From Lachnospiraceae bacterium (GTDB lineage: Bacteria > Bacillota > Clostridia > Lachnospirales > Lachnospiraceae): DNA of 5,336 nt. Under the pieces are notes generated by a model. It was not told the DNA's origin, did not search any database, and saw only the letters and a list, made by a program, of their open reading frames with translations. Numbering within the stretch: position 1 is the first letter of the stretch; every line of letters begins with the position of its first letter. The position numbers and the translations under genes were made by a program. Below, piece after piece: positions 1 to 4,729 of this stretch. The DNA lies in NCBI GenBank assembly GCA_900770535.1, contig CAAHDV010000066.1:1-5336 (forward strand), read 5' to 3'.

Positions 1-79
1 CTATTGAAACCGCCGTGTACCGAACGGTACGCACGGTGGTGTGAGAGGACGGGAGCTAATCACTCCCTCCTACTCGATT
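1..79 (+). mobile_element. Group II intron, 3' end only (domains V and VI)
   Basis: This is the ribozyme tail of a self-splicing retroelement; the rest, including any reverse transcriptase/maturase gene, lies left of the window. Seen directly: a domain V hairpin at 9-40, whose lower stem 9-17/32-40 is fully paired and contains a CGC triad (11-13) with the expected G-U pair (12/37). A two-base bulge (30-31) follows, then an upper stem 18-21/26-29 closing a GAAC loop. Domain VI follows: 43-45 pairs with 73-75, 46-49 with 68-71, and 51-55 with 63-67. This leaves A72 bulged, which is the expected lariat branch point. The 3' splice site should be 7 to 8 bases from the branch point counting inclusively, so the intron ends at 78 or 79. 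The CGC triad is found in some bacterial classes, including IIC; the class cannot be fixed from this tail. The exact 3' boundary and intactness are inferred. Confidence 0.85.
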
Positions 80-92
80 AGAAACATAATAG

Positions 93-1307
93 TTAGCGGC
101 GGTACGCATAATCCGGCAGTCCGTTCTTCATCGGGATCGCCGGGTTTCCCTGAATCAGCGGGCGGGCATAGGTGAGAAATTCTTCGGAGACATCGGTGCC
201 GTCCTTCGTGATCCATTCCAGGGGAACTTTTTTCTCCTGGTTGCAGATACTGTTCACATCCTCGAGGCTGCAGGTGAGTTCGTAGGGCTCATCGCTGGTA
301 CGGACGAAGGAGACCATTTTTCCGGATTCCCCTTTGAGGGCGGCCTCCACAGCGGAGCTTCCGGCGAGGGCCGCTTCTCTGGCGTCGGTGAGAGACTGGG
401 AGAAGATGGAGCAGCGCTGGCAGAGGTTCAGCTCGACGGAGCGGACCTTGATTCCGAGGCGTTCCCGCACGAGGTTTTCCAGATATTTTCCGCAGCCCGT
501 GAGCATCTTGTGGCCGAAAGTGTCGGTGCCGGCGGAACCGGTGTATTCGCAGATAAATTTACCCTCCGCGTCATGGATGCCCTCAGAGACACAGACGATG
601 AGGCTGTTTTTTGTTTCAAAAGCCTTCTCGATGCGGCGGATAAAGTCCTCCTGGTCGAAAGCGACCTCGGGAAGGTAGATCAGGATGGGATTGTCACCCT
701 CAAATTTCCTTGAAAGGGCGGCGGCGGCGGTGAGCCAGCCGGCGTGGCGGCCCATGATCTCAATGATGGTGACAGATTTGGCCTCGTAGCCGGAAGCGTC
801 CAGGCCGATCTCACAGACGGAGGCGGCCACATATTTGGCAGCGCTTCCGAACCCGGGTGTGTGGTCTGTGAGGATCAGGTCATTGTCAATGGTCTTGGGA
901 ACGCCGATGAAACGGATGCTGCTTTTGTGAATCTCGGCGGCCCGGGAGAGTTTGCTCACGGTGTCCATGGAGTCGTTTCCGCCGATGTATAAGAAATAGC
1001 CGATGGAGAGTTCCTCGAATTTCCGGAAAAGTTCTGCATAGACCGGATCGGAAAGATTCTCGGGAAGCTTATAGCGGCAGGAACCGAGATAGGCACCGGG
1101 AGTGGTACGAAGCGCAGTCAGTGTCTGGGAATCCAGCTCCGCAAGATCCATATATTTTCCCTTCAGGAAGCCCTGAATGCCGTTGATCATGCCGTAAACA
1201 TGGCCAATTTCTTCGCTGTGGGCAAGGCCCTCCTGGATCACGCCGTAAAGGCTGCTGTTGATAACGGCGGTGGGGCCGCCGGACTGTCCAACGATCAGAT
1301 TTTTCAT
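93..1307 (-). CDS. pfp: Phosphofructokinase, probably pyrophosphate-dependent
   Basis: Cytoplasmic glycolytic enzyme of the PfkA superfamily, 404 residues, phosphorylating fructose 6-phosphate to fructose 1,6-bisphosphate. Motifs in order: GQSGGPTAVIN (residues 7-17), GGNDS (109-113), PKTIDND (137-143, with D141 as the expected catalytic base), MGRHAGW (185-191) and a late QR pair (297-298). ATP enzymes such as E. coli PfkA carry Gly at the positions occupied here by D112 and K138. Asp and Lys there are the family hallmark of pyrophosphate users, whose reaction is reversible. N111 is unusual because most relatives have Asp. The start at 1307 is chosen because homology begins at MKNLIVGQSGG and an AAAGGGG ribosome site lies 7 bases upstream; upstream in-frame codons to 1508 look non-coding. 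Transcribed divergently from the liv operon. No terminator is visible before the intron at 79. The phosphoryl donor is inferred from residues, and annotation pipelines may call it 6-phosphofructokinase (pfkA). Confidence 0.93.
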   Translation of the reverse strand: MKNLIVGQSGGPTAVINSSLYGVIQEGLAHSEEIGHVYGMINGIQGFLKGKYMDLAELDSQTLTALRTTPGAYLGSCRYKLPENLSDPVYAELFRKFEELSIGYFLYIGGNDSMDTVSKLSRAAEIHKSSIRFIGVPKTIDNDLILTDHTPGFGSAAKYVAASVCEIGLDASGYEAKSVTIIEIMGRHAGWLTAAAALSRKFEGDNPILIYLPEVAFDQEDFIRRIEKAFETKNSLIVCVSEGIHDAEGKFICEYTGSAGTDTFGHKMLTGCGKYLENLVRERLGIKVRSVELNLCQRCSIFSQSLTDAREAALAGSSAVEAALKGESGKMVSFVRTSDEPYELTCSLEDVNSICNQEKKVPLEWITKDGTDVSEEFLTYARPLIQGNPAIPMKNGLPDYAYRR

Positions 1308-1314
1308 GAAAAAA

Positions 1315-1321
1315 CCCCTTT
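1315..1321 (-). promoter_or_regulatory. Ribosome binding site of the phosphofructokinase gene
   Basis: Read on the minus strand, AAAGGGG lies 7 bases before the ATG at 1307-1305. It fixes the start of the 404-residue protein and argues against the longer reading frame beginning at 1508. Confidence 0.8.
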
Positions 1322-1356
1322 CTTCTGTAAGGTTTTTGTTTTCTTCAGGATCAAAA

Positions 1357-1397
1357 CGTATGCGGAAGGCAGACAGAACCTGCCTGACAGTCATACG
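1357..1397 (-). promoter_or_regulatory. Two-part inverted repeat in the pfk leader
   Basis: An outer stem pairs CGTATG (1357-1362) with CATACG (1392-1397). An inner stem pairs AGGCAG (1367-1372) with CTGCCT (1380-1385) around a 7-base loop. The stems are separated by a 4 by 6 base internal loop. If the pfk transcript begins near 1410, this hairpin would occupy the first part of a roughly 100-base untranslated leader. It does not match a riboswitch class I recognise and no T-tract follows it. It could be an mRNA stabiliser, a protein site or chance. Confidence 0.4.
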
Positions 1398-1416
1398 CAG
1401 ATCAGACCCAGATATC

Positions 1417-1425
1417 ATTCTATCA
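1417..1425 (-). promoter_or_regulatory. Candidate extended -10 promoter of pfk
   Basis: On the minus strand this reads TGATAGAAT, an extended -10 (TGn followed by TAGAAT). No good -35 hexamer stands at 16 to 18 bases upstream, although TTGAAC occurs nearby at 1434-1439 with the wrong spacing. Overlapping alternatives such as TATGAT at 1421-1426 are possible. Transcription would begin near 1410. Confidence 0.35.
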
Positions 1426-1480
1426 TAAAAGCGTTCAAAGAGATACCCCCAAAAGTCGGAAAGAGAAAAAAGGAAAACAG

Positions 1481-1490
1481 TTTCCGGAAA
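1481..1490. repeat. Perfect 10-bp palindrome TTTCCGGAAA
   Basis: This self-complementary decamer lies between the two divergent promoters, about 46 bases upstream of the livJ -35 box and about 55 bases upstream of the candidate pfk -10. GGAAA at 1472-1476 also forms an inverted repeat with TTTCC at 1481-1485. The position would suit an operator for a dimeric regulator, but no known consensus matches well. Confidence 0.35.
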
Positions 1491-1536
1491 TCCGTCGCAG
1501 AAAGACAAAAATACGCTGGAAAACTACAGAAAGTTG

Positions 1537-1565
1537 TTGACAAATAAAAAATCGGGGCGTATGAT
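1537..1565 (+). promoter_or_regulatory. Consensus sigma-A promoter of the liv operon
   Basis: The -35 box TTGACA (1537-1542) is a perfect consensus. The -10 box TATGAT (1560-1565) has one mismatch, and the spacer is exactly 17 bases. Transcription should begin around 1571-1573, giving a leader of about 60 bases before livJ. A-rich sequence upstream may strengthen it. Such a promoter suggests high basal expression, so any control would more likely be by repression or in the leader. Confidence 0.88.
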
Positions 1566-1586
1566 TAACACCAAGAATTTAACGCA

Positions 1587-1616
1587 TTGCATTTCTACTA
1601 TATTAGAGAAACGCAA
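1587..1616 (+). promoter_or_regulatory. Inverted repeat in the livJ leader
   Basis: TTGCATTTCT (1587-1596) pairs with AGAAACGCAA (1607-1616) except for one A-C mismatch (1591/1612), around a 10-base AT-rich loop. The stem ends three bases before the ribosome site at 1620-1626, so it should not bury that site directly. It could serve as an operator just downstream of the promoter or as a 5' mRNA stabilising hairpin. No known riboswitch is recognised. Confidence 0.4.
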
Positions 1617-1619
1617 GAG

Positions 1620-1626
1620 AAGGAGG
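1620..1626 (+). promoter_or_regulatory. Strong ribosome binding site of livJ
   Basis: AAGGAGG lies 7 bases before the ATG at 1634. It is a near-perfect Shine-Dalgarno sequence at ideal spacing, in line with heavy translation of the binding protein. Confidence 0.9.
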
Positions 1627-1633
1627 AATTTTT

Positions 1634-2764
1634 ATGAAAAAATTTACTAAATTCGTCAGTGCAGTGGCAGCGGTATCTCTGGTAGCAGCTCCGATGGCAG
1701 TGTCCGCAGACGAGAAAACATTTCTGCTTGGTGGAAGTGGTCCTCTGACAGGAGCGGCAGCTTCTTATGGAACCTCTGTAAAACAGGGAGCGGAGATCGC
1801 CATTCAGGAGATCAACGATGCAGGTGGAGCACAGGTTGGCGAGGATACTTATAAATTTGAACTTGCCTTTGAGGATGATGAGGCAACCGAAGATAAAGCT
1901 GTTCAGGCATACAATACACTGATGGATAAGGGAATCAATGGTTTCCTGGGATGTACCACCAGCGGCTCCTGTATCGCAGTAGCTCAGCTGAGCCAGCAGG
2001 ATGGTATCCTTCAGATCACCCCGTCCGGTTCCGCAGAGGGCTGTATCGAGCCGGATAATGCATTCCGTATCTGCTTCTCTGATCCGGAACAGGGTGTTGC
2101 AATGGCGGATTATGCAGTAGATACTCTTGGATATAAGAAAATCGCAGTGCTTTACAATGTAGCTGATGAGTACAGCACCGGTATTTACGATGCTTTTACC
2201 GCAGAGGTTGAGGCAAAAGGCGCTGAGATTGTAGATGCAGAGTCCTTCAATACAGGAGACGTTGATTTTAACTCTCAGCTGACCAGCATCAAGGGAACCG
2301 ATGCAGAAGCCATCTATGTTCCGGCTTACTATCAGGATATTACTTACATCACTAAACAGGCCAGTGAACTTGGCATGGAGCTTCCGTTCCTTGGTTCTGA
2401 CGGATGGGATGGTGTGCTGAAGACCGTTACCGATCCGGCTACCGTAGAGGGATGCATCTTTACCAGCCCGTTCTGTGCATCTGTCGATGATGAGAAGGTT
2501 GTAAACTTTGTAAAAGCTTACCAGGATGCCTATGGTGAGACTCCGGATCAGTTCGCAGCAGATGCTTACGATGGAGTTTATGCTTTCAAGGCAGCTATGG
2601 AAGAAGCAGGCAGCATTGAGAGTGCTGATATGATCGACGCTATGACCAAGATCTCTGTATCCGGTCTGACCGGTGATCCCATCACCTTTGATGCAAGCGG
2701 TGCAGCTGTAAAAGATGTTAAGTTTGTAACCGTAAAAGATGGTCAGTATACATACGTTGAGTAA
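1634..2764 (+). CDS. livJ: Branched-chain amino acid ABC transporter, substrate-binding protein
   Basis: Exported receptor of a Liv/HAAT importer, 376 residues, of the Peripla_BP_6 / LivJ type. Residues 1-25 form a signal peptide: MKKFTKF charged start, hydrophobic core at 8-19, and a likely signal peptidase I cut after AVSA. The first lobe begins with GGSGPLTGAAASYG (33-46) and QGAEIAIQEINDAGG (51-65), which are typical of LivJ. The ligand-pocket region is expected around GCTTSGSC (106-113) and ITPSGSA (128-134), with further contacts near ADEYSTG (177-183), YYQD (232-235) and GSDGWDG (254-260). Oddities: there is no lipobox cysteine, although most Firmicute receptors are lipoproteins, and the mature part has six cysteines (107, 113, 137, 147, 274, 281). 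First gene of the operon, with its own strong promoter and ribosome site and a hairpin after its stop. Substrate is inferred from family and neighbours; related receptors bind amides, urea or other amino acids. Confidence 0.93.
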   Translation: MKKFTKFVSAVAAVSLVAAPMAVSADEKTFLLGGSGPLTGAAASYGTSVKQGAEIAIQEINDAGGAQVGEDTYKFELAFEDDEATEDKAVQAYNTLMDKGINGFLGCTTSGSCIAVAQLSQQDGILQITPSGSAEGCIEPDNAFRICFSDPEQGVAMADYAVDTLGYKKIAVLYNVADEYSTGIYDAFTAEVEAKGAEIVDAESFNTGDVDFNSQLTSIKGTDAEAIYVPAYYQDITYITKQASELGMELPFLGSDGWDGVLKTVTDPATVEGCIFTSPFCASVDDEKVVNFVKAYQDAYGETPDQFAADAYDGVYAFKAAMEEAGSIESADMIDAMTKISVSGLTGDPITFDASGAAVKDVKFVTVKDGQYTYVE

Positions 2765-2798
2765 ATAGAAGCGGTCAAGAGTAGATTCTGATACTTGC

Positions 2799-2834
2799 AG
2801 GGGAGACGGCATCGGCTGTCTCCCTTCCGTTTTT
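2799..2834 (+). terminator. Hairpin with weak T-tract between livJ and livH
   Basis: GGGAGAC (2801-2807) pairs perfectly with GTCTCCC (2818-2824). The inner GGC/GCT pairs close an ATCG loop, and A2799 and G2800 extend the base of the stem, giving about 12 pairs. The following tract TTCCGTTTTT (2825-2834) is interrupted, so termination should be partial. Its position after the binding-protein gene fits an attenuator, or a 3' stabiliser of the livJ message, letting the receptor exceed the permease subunits. Confidence 0.72.
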
Positions 2835-2857
2835 CAAAGAGAGAAAGGTGGAGAAAA

Positions 2858-3745
2858 ATGAGTCTGATCAATGCAATTCTGGAACAGTTATTGAATGGAT
2901 TGAGAACAGGAAGTATTTACGCACTGATCGCCCTTGGCTATACAATGGTTTACGGTATTGCCAAAATGATCAACTTCGCCCATGGTGATATTATTATGGT
3001 TGGCGCATATACGCTGTATGTCTGCGTATCTCTTCTGCATCTGCATCCGATCCTGGCTGTGATCATTACCATACTGGTATGTGCACTGCTGGGAGTCGTC
3101 ATTGAAAAAATAGCCTATAAACCCTTGAGACAGGCGCCGCCGCTGGCTGTTCTGATCACTGCCATTGGCGTCAGCTATCTTTTACAGAATCTGGCACTTC
3201 TGATTTTTAAAGCCACACCGATTCCTTTTGCTTCTATTATTAAAGTGCCCTCCATCAAGATCGGAGGCGTACATGTTTCAGGGCTTACGATTGTGACCCT
3301 GATCGTGACGACCATTTCCATGATCCTGCTGACGCTTTTTATCAACAAGACCAAGGCCGGCCGGGCCATGAGAGCGGTATCAGAAGATAAAGGCGCAGCA
3401 GAACTGATGGGCGTAAATGTCAATCAGACGATCTCCATCACCTTTGCTGTTGGTTCGGCTCTTGCGGCTGTGGCAGGAGTTCTTTTCATTGCCCAGTACG
3501 AGACCTTGCTTCCTACTCTGGGAGCTCTTCCCGGAATCAAAGCTTTCGTGGCAGCTGTTTTAGGTGGTATCGGAAGTATTCCGGGAGCCATGCTTGGCGG
3601 ATTGATCCTAGGGATCATTGAAAGCCTTGCAAAAGCTTACATTTCCACACAGCTTTCGGATGCTATCGTATTCAGTGTACTGGTAATCGTGTTGCTGGTG
3701 AAGCCTTCCGGGCTTCTTGGCAAAATGAAGATCGAGAAAGTGTAG
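2858..3745 (+). CDS. livH: Branched-chain amino acid ABC transporter, permease LivH
   Basis: Integral membrane subunit of 295 residues, close to the length of E. coli LivH, forming one half of the transport channel with LivM. It opens with the family signature GLRTGSIYALIALGYTMVYG (14-33), then INFAHGDIIMVGAY (38-51). The cytoplasmic coupling loop that contacts the ATPase is KAGRAMRAVSEDKGAAELMG (166-185). The late block is GIKAFVAAVLGGIGSIPGAM (226-245), and the tail has KPSGLLGK (282-289). Roughly eight hydrophobic segments are visible. The ATG at 2858 is preceded by AGGTGGAG (2846-2853); an in-frame TTG at 2795 would start inside the terminator hairpin and adds a charged, non-family extension. 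The gene ends one base before a possible GTG of livM. Confidence 0.94.
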   Translation: MSLINAILEQLLNGLRTGSIYALIALGYTMVYGIAKMINFAHGDIIMVGAYTLYVCVSLLHLHPILAVIITILVCALLGVVIEKIAYKPLRQAPPLAVLITAIGVSYLLQNLALLIFKATPIPFASIIKVPSIKIGGVHVSGLTIVTLIVTTISMILLTLFINKTKAGRAMRAVSEDKGAAELMGVNVNQTISITFAVGSALAAVAGVLFIAQYETLLPTLGALPGIKAFVAAVLGGIGSIPGAMLGGLILGIIESLAKAYISTQLSDAIVFSVLVIVLLVKPSGLLGKMKIEKV

Positions 3746-3749
3746 GTGA
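3744..3749 (+). promoter_or_regulatory. Ribosome binding site that sets the livM start
   Basis: AGGTGA is fully complementary to part of the 16S anti-Shine-Dalgarno and lies 5 bases before the ATG at 3755. It overlaps both the livH stop codon (3743-3745) and the competing GTG at 3746. The GTG has only a weak purine run upstream, so ATG 3755 is preferred. Confidence 0.6.
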
Positions 3750-3754
3750 CCAAA

Positions 3755-4726
3755 ATGAAGATCGACAAAAAAATTATCGTCAACGCACTGATCGCCCTTG
3801 TGGTTTATGCAGCTGTTATGGGACTGGTAAAGGGCGGTGTTTTAAGCCGTCAGATGATGTCACTGATCACTCCGGTCTGCGTTTATGTCATGATGTCTGT
3901 TTCTTTAAGCCTGGTTGTTGGTTTCCTGGGTGAACTGAGTCTGGGACATGCGGCTTTCATGTCCATTGGCGCCTATACCGGCTGCCTTTTCCTGATTGCA
4001 ACGAAGGATATCCTGCCGGTTCTGGTGAGCCTGCTTCTGGCTGTTTTTATTGGCGGAGTAGCCGCAGCCCTTCTGGGAGTCGTCATTGGTATTCCGGTCC
4101 TTCGTCTGAAAGGTGACTATCTGGCGATCGTAACTCTGGGTTTTGGTGAGATCATCAAATCCGTTTTTAACAGCCTGAAGATTACCGGAGGAGCCAAAGG
4201 TCTTTCCAAAATCCCGCTGGTGGCCACTTATAAGAATTTTACCTTTGTGTTTATCCTGATGCTCCTTGTCATCCTTCTGGTGTCACATCTGGTAAATTCC
4301 CGTCACGGCCGTGCTGTCTGCGCCATCCGTGACAATTATATAGCAGCAGAGGCTGTCGGTATCCCGGTAAGCCGATACAAAATCTTGGCGTTTGTAATTG
4401 CTGCGTTTATGGCAGGGATGGCAGGTGTGATCTATGGTGCAAACTTAGGTATCCTGAAGCCTGCAAACTTTGATTATAATGCGTCCATTGAGATCCTGGT
4501 AATGGTTGTTTTAGGCGGAATGGGAAGTATCAAGGGCTCCATCATCGCAGCTGTGATCCTGACTCTGCTTCCGGAGCTCCTGCGTGGCGCTTCCGACTAC
4601 CGTATGCTGATCTACGCCATCGCCCTGATCTCAATGATGCTCTTCAACAACTCTGCTTTTAAACGCAATCTGACAGAAAAACGGAATCTCAAGCAGGCAG
4701 AGAAGCTTTCCAAGGAGGAGGTATAA
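3755..4726 (+). CDS. livM: Branched-chain amino acid ABC transporter, permease LivM
   Basis: Second membrane subunit, 323 residues from the preferred ATG (326 from the GTG at 3746), partnering LivH. Family blocks seen: LSLVVGFLGELSLGHAAFMS (51-70), LRLKGDYLAIVTLGFGEIIK (116-135), the coupling loop GRAVCAIRDNYIAAEAVGIP (185-204) and VVLGGMGSIKGSIIAAVILT (251-270). These alternate with about eight to ten hydrophobic segments. The C-terminus is unusual: where many LivM proteins finish with an RPxGLxG motif, this one reads MMLFNNSAFKRN and then a charged Lys/Glu-rich tail to the end. It follows livH with 9 bases between stop and start, so translation is probably coupled. Its last codons contain the ribosome site of livG. 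The identification is firm; the start is uncertain by three codons. Confidence 0.93.
   Translation: MKIDKKIIVNALIALVVYAAVMGLVKGGVLSRQMMSLITPVCVYVMMSVSLSLVVGFLGELSLGHAAFMSIGAYTGCLFLIATKDILPVLVSLLLAVFIGGVAAALLGVVIGIPVLRLKGDYLAIVTLGFGEIIKSVFNSLKITGGAKGLSKIPLVATYKNFTFVFILMLLVILLVSHLVNSRHGRAVCAIRDNYIAAEAVGIPVSRYKILAFVIAAFMAGMAGVIYGANLGILKPANFDYNASIEILVMVVLGGMGSIKGSIIAAVILTLLPELLRGASDYRMLIYAIALISMMLFNNSAFKRNLTEKRNLKQAEKLSKEEV
4712..4722 (+). promoter_or_regulatory. Ribosome binding site of livG inside the livM end
   Basis: AAGGAGGAGGT is embedded in the last livM codons (Lys-Glu-Glu-Val) and ends 7 bases before the livG ATG at 4730. This is a strong Shine-Dalgarno sequence that ties livG translation to livM. 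Confidence 0.88.
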
Positions 4727-4729
4727 ACC

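Larger units (their letters stand above)
1308..1633. other. Divergent intergenic region between pfk and livJ
   Basis: These 326 bases separate two divergently transcribed genes and show no convincing coding potential. From left to right they hold the pfk ribosome site, an inverted repeat in the pfk leader (1357-1397), a weak candidate pfk promoter (1417-1425), a purine-rich stretch (1441-1480), a perfect 10-bp palindrome (1481-1490), an A-rich stretch with spaced A-tracts (1501-1536), the strong livJ promoter (1537-1565) and the livJ leader with its own inverted repeat (1587-1616). The spaced A-tracts just upstream of the -35 could act as an UP-like element or intrinsic bend; that is inference. 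Confidence 0.7.

Noticed and set aside
334..992. Plus-strand open frames opposite pfk
   Set aside because: These are short frames antisense to a well-conserved enzyme, with no recognisable products.
1477..1495. CodY box at the palindrome upstream of livJ
   Set aside because: Comparison with AATTTTCWGAAAATT leaves about six mismatches and the wrong symmetry, so it is too weak to call.
1308..1508. 67-codon N-terminal extension of the phosphofructokinase frame to an ATG at 1508
   Set aside because: The family sequence begins at MKNLIVGQSGG. The ATG at 1307 has a good ribosome site, and the extension would cover the candidate promoter and leader repeat and has no recognisable domain.
1200..1547. 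Plus-strand open frame running from inside pfk into the intergenic region
   Set aside because: It overlaps the pfk start antisense and the upstream promoter region, has no ribosome site I can see and no family resemblance.
1598..2812. Long minus-strand open frame (404 codons) opposite livJ
   Set aside because: Its translation is rich in Cys, Ser and Ile and resembles no family. It is the mirror of livJ's biased codon use, and livJ has a signal peptide, family motifs, promoter and ribosome site.
2795..2857. TTG start giving LivH 21 extra residues
   Set aside because: It would begin at the foot of the hairpin and add an Arg-rich stretch unlike LivH. ATG 2858 has its own AGGTGGAG site.
3746..3754. 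GTG start for LivM directly after the livH stop
   Set aside because: Possible, but the AGGTGA ribosome site overlaps it and is placed for ATG 3755. Kept only as an alternative of three residues.
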